Assembly: GCA_023301205.1 (NCBI GenBank)
Contig: JALZVC010000110.1
Coordinates: 1-16,069, forward strand
Source: Flavobacteriaceae bacterium
GTDB lineage: Bacteria > Bacteroidota > Bacteroidia > Flavobacteriales > Flavobacteriaceae
Direction of reading: 5' to 3'
DNA: 16,069 nt
Position 1 is the first letter of the stretch. Each line of letters begins with the position of its first letter. Of the stretch, positions 1 through 9,900 are shown piece by piece. Under the pieces are notes generated by a model. That model searched no databases and had not been told where the DNA came from. It saw only the letters and a program-made list of their open reading frames with translations. The position numbers were made by a program, and so were the translations under genes.

Positions 1-117
1 TCAACCAGACACAGTGATTTAATAACTAATCGTAATTTTTCAAATAATGTTCACCATGACATCGTTATTCATTTTAATTCTAAAAATTAACAATCTCCAA
101 TCAAAAATCGTTAATCT
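1..117. other. AT-rich intergenic stretch, no gene seen
   Basis: This lies downstream of the leftward Fe-S gene. The only minus-strand ATG-led frame of note starts at 72 and stops after 10 codons (stop at 42-40). I find no convincing hairpin with a T-run. In related bacteria a second Fe-S (CCG-domain) gene often follows, but its start is not recognisable here and would lie left of the window. Confidence 0.5.
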
Positions 118-1425
118 TTACTCCTTAGCCCAATTCAATCTATCTTGTTGATTAAAGGGCCACGGTGCTCCGTTATTCTCAATATTGGTCATCGTTACGT
201 TTAGCTCATTTGGTGCGGCGCTTTGCTCCATTACTAAATATTGACGCATCTCCATAATAATTGATAAGGGGTCAATACTCACTGGACAAGCTTCTACACA
301 CGCATTACAACTTGTGCAGGCCCATAGTTCTTCATTAGTAATATAATCTCCTAATAGTTGCTTACCATCTGGCACAAATACACCTTTGTTAGCATCAAGG
401 TTTTTTCCTACTTCTTCTAGACGATCACGAGTGTCCATCATTATTTTTCTAGGAGATAATTTTTTACCAGTAATGTTTGCTGGACACTCACTCGTACAAC
501 GTCCACATTCTGTGCAGGTATAAGCGTTTAACAACTGTGTTTGTGTTAAGTCCATCACGTCGCTAGCACCAAATTTTGCGGGCACTGCCTGTTCTTCTCC
601 TGCTGGTGGCGCCGCAAATGGATCTATAGTAGGATCCATCATCATTTTCACTTCTTTAGTAACCGCCTCATTATTTTTAAACTGCCCTTTTGGTGCAATG
701 CGGCCATAGAATACATTAGGAAATGCAAGCATAATATGCAAATGCTTAGAGAAGTATAGATAATTTAAGAAAATGAGTATGCCAATAATATGTAGCCACC
801 ATGCGATGCTTTCAATAATATGCAATGTTCCTTGTGGAGTTCCTGAGAACCAATTAGCAATGTACTGTGATACTACATTACCATTATTCATTTCTTGAAA
901 AGGAACATCTGTTGCATTCATTAATAGGAATAACCCCATTAATACCATTTCAAAATATAGAATGAAGTTTCCATCATTTTTAGGCCATCCGGTCATTTCT
1001 GATGACATAAAACGTTTTATCTTAATCACATTTCGGCGAATCCAGAAAATAATAACTGCTACAAAAACAAGAATTGCTAATATTTCGAATGTACCGAGCA
1101 GAACACCATAAAAACTACCTAAAAAGGATGAGAAAATACGATGTGTACCAAAGAGACCATCAATAATTATCTCAAGTACTTCAATGTTAATAATTACAAA
1201 ACCAACATAAACTATAATGTGCATTGCTCCAGATATAGGGCGCACCACCATTTTAGATTGCCCTATAGCAATGCGTAACACATTTGCCCAACGCTCTCCT
1301 TTATCTGAAACCGATACAGGTATTCCTATTTTTATGTTTCTAATTACCTTTCTTATATTAAAGGTGAAATAACCGATTCCTGCTACTAGAACCAGTAAAA
1401 AGAGAATATTAGATATATACTGCAT
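118..1425 (-). CDS. Membrane-anchored [4Fe-4S] dicluster protein (HdrC/GlpC-like)
   Basis: This 435-residue protein has about five hydrophobic segments in its N-terminal part (roughly residues 5-22, 66-88, 107-129, 155-171, 202-222), resembling a NarI-like membrane cytochrome b fold. Histidines 69, 202, 212 and 228 are possible heme ligands, which is an inference. A soluble C-terminal domain carries two ferredoxin-type motifs: Cys304/307/310/314-Pro and Cys370/373/376/380-Pro, each the CxxCxxCxxxCP pattern of a [4Fe-4S] cluster. It probably passes electrons between a membrane quinone pool and a soluble partner. In related bacteria it is usually paired with a CCG-domain Fe-S protein, which is not in this window. 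ATG start at 1425, only 3 nt beyond the mlaD stop, so translational coupling is likely. The substrate is unknown. Confidence 0.93.
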   Translation of the reverse strand: MQYISNILFLLVLVAGIGYFTFNIRKVIRNIKIGIPVSVSDKGERWANVLRIAIGQSKMVVRPISGAMHIIVYVGFVIINIEVLEIIIDGLFGTHRIFSSFLGSFYGVLLGTFEILAILVFVAVIIFWIRRNVIKIKRFMSSEMTGWPKNDGNFILYFEMVLMGLFLLMNATDVPFQEMNNGNVVSQYIANWFSGTPQGTLHIIESIAWWLHIIGILIFLNYLYFSKHLHIMLAFPNVFYGRIAPKGQFKNNEAVTKEVKMMMDPTIDPFAAPPAGEEQAVPAKFGASDVMDLTQTQLLNAYTCTECGRCTSECPANITGKKLSPRKIMMDTRDRLEEVGKNLDANKGVFVPDGKQLLGDYITNEELWACTSCNACVEACPVSIDPLSIIMEMRQYLVMEQSAAPNELNVTMTNIENNGAPWPFNQQDRLNWAKE

Positions 1426-1428
1426 AGC

Positions 1429-2379
1429 TTATTTGTTAGGATCTTCTGGTTCTATGTACCCTTCTTTATCTCGCTTGCCAAATAATGAAAAATGAACATA
1501 ACGTTTAGGGTGGAGCTTTAAGTCTTGTAGTAATTCTTCCATTTGTTTTGAAGCACCTTCTAGGTTTTCATACAACTGATCATCTTTAAGCAACTTTCCC
1601 ACACTACCTTCACCATTATCAATACTTGCCACAATAGAGTTTAGCTTTTCTGTAACCTCTTCCATCTTGCCTACCATCTCACCTACATTTATTTGTGATA
1701 GAGAGTCTGAAAGCTTCGCAAAATTTCTGGAAGTAACTTCAAAATTTGATATAGTACCATTTAGTTTTTCTCTATTATCTATTAGTAAACCATCCATATT
1801 TTGAGATATAGAACTAAAATGCTTAGAGGTTGTATTAAGTCTAGCTAGCGTCTCTTCAAGGTTGGCTTGCGTTCTTGGGTTTAAAACTTGGTTAAATGCA
1901 ACTAACACAGTATCTAGCGAACTCAAGGTAGTATTCACTTGCTCTTGCAGCGGTTCAAGTTGATCTGTTAGGCCTTCTAACATTCCTTTTTCAACCTCAC
2001 CAGCTAAAGTATCTCCAGATTTAGCAGGTGTCCCAGTATAGTCTGGAAAAACCCCTAAGGATTTCCCTCCTATAAATCCAGCACTGTAAATACGAACAAT
2101 ACTTTTGTTTGAAAATTGTAAATCATCAACAATATTAAATTCTACTAACAAATCACTGGTTCCTTCTAAAAAATCAATACTTATTATTTTACCAACAGTT
2201 AGACCACTAATTGTTACGGGAGAAGCTTTAGATAGTCCTTCTACGTTATCAAACTTCACAAAAAATGTTCTGTTTTTGTCAAAAAGGTTAGTACCTTGAA
2301 GATAACTATATCCAAAAATGAATAATAATATCGTTCCAATGGCAAGGATTCCTGTTTTTACTTCTCTAGATAGTTTCAA
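1429..2379 (-). CDS. mlaD: MlaD/MCE family lipid-transport protein
   Basis: This 316-residue periplasmic protein is anchored by one N-terminal membrane helix (about residues 9-27). It has a single MCE domain (about 36-113, with the PVTISGLTVGKI core) and a long helical, probably coiled-coil tail (about 135-290). The conserved tail motif NGEGSVGKLL (255-264) and the C-terminal stretch LHPKRYVHFSLFGKR are typical of Bacteroidota MlaD homologues. MCE proteins form rings that shuttle phospholipids between the membranes, together with an MlaE permease and MlaF ATPase that are not in this window. The start is TTG at 2379: an in-frame TGA lies six codons upstream and the nearby ATG at 2389 is out of frame. 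The gene lies 52 bp after the amidase and 3 bp before the Fe-S gene, which suggests one leftward operon. Confidence 0.93.
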   Translation of the reverse strand: MKLSREVKTGILAIGTILLFIFGYSYLQGTNLFDKNRTFFVKFDNVEGLSKASPVTISGLTVGKIISIDFLEGTSDLLVEFNIVDDLQFSNKSIVRIYSAGFIGGKSLGVFPDYTGTPAKSGDTLAGEVEKGMLEGLTDQLEPLQEQVNTTLSSLDTVLVAFNQVLNPRTQANLEETLARLNTTSKHFSSISQNMDGLLIDNREKLNGTISNFEVTSRNFAKLSDSLSQINVGEMVGKMEEVTEKLNSIVASIDNGEGSVGKLLKDDQLYENLEGASKQMEELLQDLKLHPKRYVHFSLFGKRDKEGYIEPEDPNK

Positions 2380-2431
2380 TATAATGCATTTTAATCAAGC
2401 AAATTTAGGTATAAATGAGAAACAAGATGGG

Positions 2432-3574
2432 TTATTTTTCCTCGGTGTTAAGAACTTTTGAAAGATTTATTTTTTTTCCTTCTTTATAAGCAACTACAAA
2501 ACAGGTTGAGTAGCCTTTTTCTTGTGCCTGAACTTGTAAGATTTTGATTTCATTATAGTCTGAGGTATTTCCGTAGTAATACTTGTAAAGCGAGCCTTCT
2601 TGCTCGCGATTTACCCCTTTCAAGCCCTTGAAATTCTCGGGTTTTGTCTCTAGTTTATTACCCAACGCAGCAATCTGCACCCTAAAATCAATGTCTTTAT
2701 AAATTTTCTTTTCTGAAACTTTAAGCGCTTCATCAATTTTATCATCAGTTATCTCAGGGTTCTGAAAATCATTAGTCGCTAACTCTAAATTCTTTTTGTA
2801 TGCTACAATACCATTAGTAATTTGGCTTGCCATTTCTTTTCTGCCTTTTTCACTATTTATGTATTTCCCTTCAGTGTTGTTGGTTAAAAAACCTAATTCA
2901 ACGAGTACACTAGGCATATAACTACTATGTAGCACCCAGAATGGCGCTTGTTTTACATTTCTATTTTTACGTTTTAAGTTATTTACTATGTTGTTTTGTA
3001 TCAACCCTGCTAACATAATACTTTGATCCAGATACTCTTCTTGTATGATGGTTAGACCAATCAATGACTCTGGCGAATTTGGATCAAAACCGGCGTAAGA
3101 CTCTTCGTAATTTTCTTCTAGAAAGATTACTTCATTTTCTTTTTTTGCTGTTTCTAGGTTTTTACCCGACTTATCAAGACCCATAACAAAAGTCCCAACA
3201 CCATAAGCTTGCGTGTGGTGAGCGTCACAATGTATCGAAACAAAAATGTCTGCATCAGCCTCGTTAGCGACAGGTCCTCGTTCTTTTAATTTTATAAAAT
3301 CGTCTGTTTTTCTGGTATAAATCACTTTAAAGCCTGGTTGGGCTTCTAGAAGTTTACCTACCTGTAAGGTTACATCTAGGACGATGTCTTTTTCTAAAAA
3401 ACCATTACCATTATTGCCAGGGTCTGTACCCCCATGACCCGCATCGAGCACAACAATAAATTGTTTTTGTGGTGTTGTTGAAATAGGAATACCTTGCGAG
3501 TCGTCATTATTAGTGAAAGCAAATAAGGCAATCGATACTATAAGTACTAAAGTGAGTATTAGTTTCGTTTTCAT
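2432..3574 (-). CDS. N-acetylmuramoyl-L-alanine amidase (Amidase_3) with C-terminal SPOR-like domain
   Basis: This 380-residue zinc hydrolase cleaves the bond between N-acetylmuramic acid and L-alanine of peptidoglycan. The N-terminus is hydrophobic (residues 4-20), acting as a signal peptide or anchor for the periplasm. The Amidase_3 fold spans about 38-262, with likely zinc ligands His47 (DAGHGGTDPG), Glu61 (EKDIVLD) and His115 (SIHCDAH), and catalytic Glu226 (VELGFLTN). The C-terminal region (about 296-363, beginning FRVQIAAL) has the pattern of a SPOR-like fold, which would bind denuded glycan at division sites; that is an inference. ATG start at 3574. It is the first gene of a likely leftward operon with mlaD and is divergent from lptD. 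It corresponds functionally to AmiA/B/C of Proteobacteria, but I give no symbol because orthology is not shown. Confidence 0.95.
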   Translation of the reverse strand: MKTKLILTLVLIVSIALFAFTNNDDSQGIPISTTPQKQFIVVLDAGHGGTDPGNNGNGFLEKDIVLDVTLQVGKLLEAQPGFKVIYTRKTDDFIKLKERGPVANEADADIFVSIHCDAHHTQAYGVGTFVMGLDKSGKNLETAKKENEVIFLEENYEESYAGFDPNSPESLIGLTIIQEEYLDQSIMLAGLIQNNIVNNLKRKNRNVKQAPFWVLHSSYMPSVLVELGFLTNNTEGKYINSEKGRKEMASQITNGIVAYKKNLELATNDFQNPEITDDKIDEALKVSEKKIYKDIDFRVQIAALGNKLETKPENFKGLKGVNREQEGSLYKYYYGNTSDYNEIKILQVQAQEKGYSTCFVVAYKEGKKINLSKVLNTEEK

Positions 3575-3786
3575 AGTGATGTAACGGAAGTTTTACGTCT
3601 TATATTTTATATTGAACTCGTCTCAGTTTTTTAAATTTAAGCGAAAAATTATGACTAATTTTGAAGTTTCAAAAACTGAGCCAAGAATGGTCAAATATGC
3701 CCCTTTTTAAACGTTTACAAAGTAAAGAAATATTATGACGCTCAGAAAATTTTAGAATTAAAAAGTGCATAAAACACTAAACACCA
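3575..3786. promoter_or_regulatory. Divergent amidase/lptD intergenic region with candidate -7 box
   Basis: This 212-bp non-coding region separates the leftward amidase from the rightward lptD, so both promoters should lie here. A Bacteroidota -7 box (TAATTTTG, matching TAnnTTTG) lies at 3656-3663 on the plus strand, but I find no TTG -33 element at the usual 17-23 bp upstream. No matching box is visible on the minus strand for the amidase. TAnnTTTG occurs often by chance in DNA this AT-rich, so the box is only a candidate. Confidence 0.4.
3622..3680. repeat. Nested inverted repeat upstream of lptD
   Basis: The outer arms CTCAGTTTTT (3622-3631) and AAAAACTGAG (3671-3680) are perfect 10-bp complements separated by 39 bases. 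Inside them AAAATTA (3645-3651) and TAATTTT (3656-3662) form a perfect 7-bp inverted repeat with a 4-base loop. The inner right arm overlaps the candidate -7 box of lptD. This could be a regulator-binding site or a structured element. AT-rich palindromes also arise by chance. Confidence 0.45.
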
Positions 3787-6501
3787 TTGCAGACAACTAG
3801 GCAATTATTTTTACTATTATTGTTGTTACTTCAATTAGGAGGTTTCTCGCTGCACGCGCAAGACCCACCTAGAAAAGGTGTCATTAATTTACCTGCAGAA
3901 GAAAAAATCGATAGTGTTATTGCGCCAGTTATAGAAAAGAGTGAAATAACAAATAGCACACCTGATGGTGGTTCTAAAGTGGTCGATACGATTAAGCCTC
4001 GAGAGGACTTAAAACACATTATGGAGTATTACGGTGAGGATTATGTGTATCTCGACAAAAAAAATAATCGCGCATATATGTACAATAAAGCCTATGTTAT
4101 TTACGGAGATACGCGTATAGATGCTGGAGAGATTATTCTAGACTTCAATACAAATGAGATATATGCACGTGGTATTGATAGTGCTGGTGTGTATTTACAG
4201 AAACCTGTTTTTGTACAGGGCGCAAATGAGGTTCGTCCAGACTCTTTGCGATTTAATAACATTTCAGAAAAAGCAATTGTTTATAATTCGAGAACAGAAC
4301 AAGGCGGATTTAATGTAATTGCAGAAGTCACTAAAAAACAAAATGATTCTGTAATATTTTTAAGAAATGTAAAATTTACAACCTCAGAGAATATTGACGA
4401 TCCTGAATATTACTTTTTTACAAGACGCGCTAAATTTGTTCCTAACAAAAAAGTAGTTACTGGTTTTACAAATATGTATATCGCAGATGTACCCCTCCCT
4501 ATCGGTTTGCCTTTTGGTTACTTTCCGCTAACAGAAGACCGAGCATCTGGTTTTATTATACCTACTGTGGGTGATAATCGTCGTGGTTTTTCTTTTCAAA
4601 ATGGAGGGTATTATTTTAGCATTAATGATTATATAGATTTAACATTAACTGGTGATTATTTTACGAATGGTAGTTTTGGGCTGCGTGCAGATACTAATTA
4701 TGCCTTACGTTATAAATTCTCTGGAAATCTAAGTGTTCGCTTTGAGAACAATATTGAAAGTGAGCGTGGTTTTTCAGACTTTAGTCAAAGTAATATCTAT
4801 AATATCCGTTGGGATCATAGACAAGACGCAAAGGTTAATCCTACCTCGCGCTTTTCTGCAAATGTAAATTTAGGAAGTAGCCGCTTTTTTCAGGAATCAC
4901 TAAACCAAACTAACAATGCTAGCGCACTTGTTAATACATTAAGCTCTTCTGTTTCTTACTCTAAAACCTTTGAGGTTGTGCCAGAAGTAAATATTAGTGT
5001 AGCGGCTACGCATTCGCAAAACACGCAAACTGAAGAGATAAATTTGTCACTACCTAATTTTAATGGAAGTGTGGCGCGTGTCTTCCCATTTGCACCTAAA
5101 GTGGGTACTAAAAAGGGTCTTATTGAAAATATTAATTTACAATACAATGTTACCGCGGAGAATAGAATACGGACTGTAGACTCTCTATTTTTTACCGCAC
5201 AGATGTTTGACGACGCTCAAATAGGTGCGCGTCATAGCATACCGATATCTACAAATTTTAAAGTTTTTAAACATATAAGTGCTTCGTTGAGTAGTAATTA
5301 TCAAGAAACTTGGGTTTTAGAGACCATTAGAAGGCGATTTGATCAACAGGCAAACGACAACGTAGGCGCTATTATTGAAGACACTATAGCTGGTTTTGAT
5401 AGTTATCGCACATACAATTTCTCGGCTAGCCTAGGAACTACAGTTTATGGAACTTTTCAGCGTGGAGAAGACAAAAAAATTCAAAGTATACGTCACGTGA
5501 TACGGCCTTCTGTAAGCTATAACGTCAACCCTTCTTTTGATCAATTTTTTGATGAATTTTTAATTCCTAACACGGCAGATGAAGCAGCAGATCCAGAAGT
5601 TGTGTCGTTTTCGCGATTTGAAAACACACTTTTTGGAGCCCCAGGTAGGATTGCTAGCAGTAGTGTAGGTCTTTCAGTAAGTAACACACTAGAAGCAAAA
5701 GTAAGATCAAGGGACAGCACCGCTACAGAACCAAAAAAAATTACATTACTTAATAACCTTAATTTTTCTACTGCATACAACATTACGGGAGATTCATTAA
5801 ATATAAGCCCAATTAACGTTACAGGAAGTATACCGATTGTAGATAGGTTAGACGTCAATTTTAGAGGTGTTCTAAATCCATACGCATTAGATAATACAAA
5901 CACTCCTATCGATGTTTTTAATATTAGTAATGGAGGTAGTTTATTTAGACTTACAGGAGCAAACGCAAGTCTTAGCTACTCATTTAGCAGTGATGAACTT
6001 AAAGGAGGTCTTGACGCGAATAATGAAAACCGAAATGATACTGAAACCTCTAGAAATGGTGGTAGAAGAGATGACCTTTTTGGAGAAGCTACCAATACAG
6101 TAGACGGTACTCTTTTTGAACCAGATGATGAATCTGATTATGAAAGTAAAGAGTTCTATAGATTTAATATTCCTTGGGATTTGCGATTAGCCTATACTGT
6201 TACGTATAATAATAACGCCAGGCAAGATGAAATTTCTTCGCAATCCCTTATGTTTAGTACTAATCTTGAGTTGTCTCCTAGATGGCGGGTAGGTGTATCT
6301 TCTGGTTATGATTTTGTAAATGATGGAATTACACTCACCCAATTTCGTTTTCAGCGTGACCTAGAGAGTTGGCAGATGAGTTTTAACTGGACACCTATTG
6401 GTAGTGTTAATACTTCTTGGTTCTTTTTTATTGGGATTAAGAGCAGTGTTCTTAGTGATATAAAGTATGATAAACGTAGAATTCCAGACAGAAATTTATA
6501 A
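3787..6501 (+). CDS. lptD: LptD-like LPS assembly outer-membrane protein
   Basis: This 904-residue protein has a signal peptide (poly-Leu core, cleavage near HAQ, about residue 25). A periplasmic OstA-like beta-jellyroll domain follows (about 75-215), then a large beta-barrel from about residue 225 to the end. The segment around 232-258, including LPFGYFPL and ASGFIIP, is characteristic of the LptD barrel start. With its plug lipoprotein LptE, LptD inserts LPS into the outer leaflet. The protein has no cysteine, so the disulfide maturation used by E. coli LptD cannot apply. A polar Asp/Asn/Glu-rich stretch at about 739-786 is probably an extracellular loop. The start is TTG at 3787: an in-frame stop sits three codons upstream, no ATG lies nearby, and this start gives the intact signal peptide. 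ridA follows 69 bp downstream. Confidence 0.93.
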   Translation: MQTTRQLFLLLLLLLQLGGFSLHAQDPPRKGVINLPAEEKIDSVIAPVIEKSEITNSTPDGGSKVVDTIKPREDLKHIMEYYGEDYVYLDKKNNRAYMYNKAYVIYGDTRIDAGEIILDFNTNEIYARGIDSAGVYLQKPVFVQGANEVRPDSLRFNNISEKAIVYNSRTEQGGFNVIAEVTKKQNDSVIFLRNVKFTTSENIDDPEYYFFTRRAKFVPNKKVVTGFTNMYIADVPLPIGLPFGYFPLTEDRASGFIIPTVGDNRRGFSFQNGGYYFSINDYIDLTLTGDYFTNGSFGLRADTNYALRYKFSGNLSVRFENNIESERGFSDFSQSNIYNIRWDHRQDAKVNPTSRFSANVNLGSSRFFQESLNQTNNASALVNTLSSSVSYSKTFEVVPEVNISVAATHSQNTQTEEINLSLPNFNGSVARVFPFAPKVGTKKGLIENINLQYNVTAENRIRTVDSLFFTAQMFDDAQIGARHSIPISTNFKVFKHISASLSSNYQETWVLETIRRRFDQQANDNVGAIIEDTIAGFDSYRTYNFSASLGTTVYGTFQRGEDKKIQSIRHVIRPSVSYNVNPSFDQFFDEFLIPNTADEAADPEVVSFSRFENTLFGAPGRIASSSVGLSVSNTLEAKVRSRDSTATEPKKITLLNNLNFSTAYNITGDSLNISPINVTGSIPIVDRLDVNFRGVLNPYALDNTNTPIDVFNISNGGSLFRLTGANASLSYSFSSDELKGGLDANNENRNDTETSRNGGRRDDLFGEATNTVDGTLFEPDDESDYESKEFYRFNIPWDLRLAYTVTYNNNARQDEISSQSLMFSTNLELSPRWRVGVSSGYDFVNDGITLTQFRFQRDLESWQMSFNWTPIGSVNTSWFFFIGIKSSVLSDIKYDKRRIPDRNL

Positions 6502-6570
6502 TTTTCACTACGGAAATAAGCTACATTCAATACCACAACGTTTTAATACGATAACCTAAAACTAGTTTTT

Positions 6571-6951
6571 ATGAAAAAAATAATTTCAACACCAAACGCC
6601 CCTGCTCCTATTGGACCTTATAATCAAGCAGTTCTTAACGGAAATATGTTATACACTTCTGGGCAGATTGCCATAGACCCTAAAACAGGGGAGTTATTTA
6701 AAGGCAGTATTGAAGAAGAAACAAAACTAGTGATGGAAAACTTACATGCTGTTTTACAAGCGGCAGACATGACTTTTGAAAATGTTTTAAAAGCATCCAT
6801 CTTTGTCAATGATATGGGCCAATTTGCCAATATAAACACTGTATATGGAGCTTATTTCAATGATGATAGAGCTCCGGCAAGAGAAACTGTAGAGGTTGCA
6901 AATCTGCCTAAGTATGTTAATGTCGAGATTTCGGTTATTGCTAGCAAATAG
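6571..6951 (+). CDS. ridA: RidA family enamine/imine deaminase
   Basis: This 126-residue cytosolic protein is full length for the YjgF/YER057c/UK114 family, which forms trimers. RidA hydrolyses reactive 2-aminoacrylate and related enamines made by PLP-dependent dehydratases, releasing the 2-oxo acid and ammonia. Visible signatures are PIGPYNQAV (13-21), SGQI (30-33), and APARETVEV (101-109) with Arg104, equivalent to the substrate-binding arginine of E. coli RidA. Glu119 follows in VEIS. The start is ATG at 6571. It may be co-transcribed with lptD, 69 bp upstream. It converges on tamB with 41 bp between stop codons and no good terminator in that gap. Confidence 0.95.
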   Translation: MKKIISTPNAPAPIGPYNQAVLNGNMLYTSGQIAIDPKTGELFKGSIEEETKLVMENLHAVLQAADMTFENVLKASIFVNDMGQFANINTVYGAYFNDDRAPARETVEVANLPKYVNVEISVIASK

Positions 6952-6992
6952 TATTTGGTAGCGGCCAGGCTATAGTGGTTTGCTTATTAATT

Positions 6993-9900
6993 TTAATCCT
7001 TCTCTTCATCTTCTGGAATATTTCCGAAGCCAGCAGGGAGACTATTATCATCTGGAACTACTGGTAATTCCTGTTCTTTTTGTTTTTCTAAGGATAGTTT
7101 TTTATTGAACAATCGGAATATTAATTCTTTAAAGGTGTTAAAATCTACCGTATAAGTTGTACCAACTCCTTGTTCAAAAATTTGGTCTTCACCAATAAAC
7201 TGAATGTCTGCTTGACGGTTAAAGAAATTTAAACGTAGCGTTCCATCTTCATTAATAAGCCACTGAGCTTCTATTTCTCCAGCTACAGAAGAATCATTTA
7301 CATCACCAATGGGAACACCCAATGATCCATTTATTAATAACCTTTCTGAAATTTTTGTTGAGATGGATACTCCAAGTTGATCTGCCGTTTGAGCAGTAGG
7401 CGAATTTTGTCCAGTTCGATAATCAATACCAAAATCAAACTTACCATCTTTATCTGATAATAGTTCACCAAGTAAATTAGATACTTGATCTGACACTAAA
7501 CTACCTCCTATACCTCCAGCACCGGAAAATTCATCATTTACAAAAGAGTTTGAGGCTACTAGGAATAGTGCTTGATTTTGACGCTGTTCTTGGTTTTGCA
7601 ATTTATACTCTAACTCACTCCGTACAATAGAACTTACACGCGGAAATTTAATATCAAAGTTTAGTTCTGGTTGACTTAGCTCCCCTTTTAGATCGACAAC
7701 AACTTCTACAGGTATTTTTCTATTTACCGTAGGGTTATCTAATAATAGAGAAGGATTAGCCTTCGTTTTATAAATAGCTCTTAAATCTAGACGGGCTTTT
7801 TCTGGTTTACCGTCCCAATTTATACTACCACCCGGTTCCACCTCAATATTTCGCTGTACTAAACCGCCATATCTAAAATCATAATTACCACTAAAAACCT
7901 GGAAATCTCCCCACATATTAAATTTACCTAACGTATTAATTTCAATTAAAAGGATACCTGCTCCTCTCCCGGTAAGAGTACTACCATTGGTTTGATCTAC
8001 CACTACCTCTACTTCTGCGTTTTGGTTAATATCCAATTCAAAGTTGAGTGTTAAACCTTTTACCTCTTCTACTTCTGCAACAACACCATTAATTCGAGCC
8101 TCTTTTTCTTCTGGTGATATGAATCGCACAAAAGAATCGTCACCTATAGACTCTGTTTCTGAGATAGGTATTTTAAAGGCTGTGTTTTCTTCTGTTGTAG
8201 CCTCCACATCTATCACTAGCTCTTGAACAGGACCTTTTATTGCTGCGGAACCACTTATAAAAGCCGTACCGTAGTATAAAGCATCTTCTACAGGAGGGGT
8301 ATCTAGTACTACTAGTGTTTTTGGAGCTTCAACAGTAAGATCTAACTCCCAATCTAAAAAATTATCGTGCGTGGCATTTCCAGATAAATTCCCTTTAGTT
8401 TTATACCTAACATCTGTTATTTCTGTAGGTTCTATTGTTATTTGACCTTTAGTTAAGTTAAGTATCGTGTTATTTTCAATGTCAAAGTCAATATTAAGAT
8501 AAGGTATTTTTAGACCGCTATTTTTTAGGGCTAATCTTCCATTTATATCTGGAGATTTGTAATTTCCTTTCACTTTTGCGTTCCCCGTAACCAAGCCCCT
8601 TATGTTTGTAATAACATTTTTACCAAAAGGGCTAAAAGCTGTCATATTAAACTCATTAAGACCTAGGTCAAGATTTATCTGTGGTGACTTACCAGACACA
8701 TTAATCTCTCCTATTGCACTAATAGATTCCACATTATTATTGACTAAGGTGGTATTAATACTATAGTTTGTTAGGTCTTCATTTCCTTTAATATATAATA
8801 TTAAATCTCCAAACTCAGTTTCATTAATACTAACATCATTAACTGTTACATTACTATCAGGGAAGTATGCGCCTCCTTTTTGTAAAAAGTTGAGGTTTCC
8901 GTTAATATTTCCGTCGAGACGCAAGCTATCTATTTTAGGGACTATATGGCCTATGTTTACATCATTAAACCGCACTTTAAAATCCTTATAGGTAGAGTCA
9001 CGAATAACGCCTTCTAAATCAATGCTTTCTTCGTTATGGCTAATCTTAATTTCATCAATATTAATAGTTGAAAAATCATCTTCAAATACGAATTTATTCT
9101 GCCTATTATCGTCTTTATTGACATGCCATAAATTTTCGTTATACATAATATTAGACCTAGAAAAACCAACAACAGATTTCCCTTCTTCGTTTATGGTATG
9201 ATACAAGGCCATATTAAAAATATCCTCTTTTTTCTTTCCCCCAGCGAACTCAGATCGCACATATAGAGTATCATTAATGGTTTTATTAATGATGGCAACA
9301 TTTTTAAAATCGTATACGCCTGTGTAAACAGAATCTATTTCTATATATGTGTTATAAAGCGGATTACTATTGTTCACTTCAACACTAATATTACCTAAAT
9401 ATTTGTTATATAATAGAATTTCTGGTGAGTTAAAATTAAGTTTAAACTTGGTTTCATCTGACGAAACTGAGCCATCAATTTTAGTATTCTCTCCAAGTGA
9501 TAAAGCAGGGACAAAAAGCTCGACTATTTTGCTATATACGGTAAAGTTGTAATTAATATACTGAGCTGAAGTCACCTCTTCTGGGATATAATTAGCATAT
9601 ATTTTACCTAAACCGTTTTTAAATAAATTAGGAATATCTTCAATAGTATAAATTCCTGATATGCCACCATTGATAATATCCGGAGAATCTATAGCGATTG
9701 TCCTTTTTTTTCCTTCAAAACTAGAGACAATATTAAAATCATCAAAATAGTAGTTATCACGTTCATTCTGGTAAAACGTCTCTTTTAAGTTGATTGTTCC
9801 TCGCGCATTGTCTATGGTGCTCCCAGCCATATTTACTTCTAATTTGCCTGCAAATATGCTTACGCTATCCCGTTTAATAAGATTTAATTTATTAAGTTCT

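Noticed and set aside
40..72. Ten-codon minus-strand frame near the left edge as the start of a further operon gene
   Set aside because: It stops after ten codons, and no longer frame in this stretch resembles the expected Fe-S partner.
2105..2299. 64-codon plus-strand frame antisense to mlaD
   Set aside because: It overlaps the MCE domain coding region entirely, with low-complexity Ser/Leu/Thr content typical of a complementary-strand shadow.
5541..5903. 120-codon open frame on the minus strand inside lptD
   Set aside because: It is fully antisense to a well-supported beta-barrel coding region, has no recognisable family, no signal and no promoter. It is a frame shadow.
6959..6972. Hairpin TAGC/GCTA between ridA and tamB as a bidirectional terminator
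   Set aside because: Only 4 bp of stem around a 6-base loop and no adjoining T-run; too weak to call.
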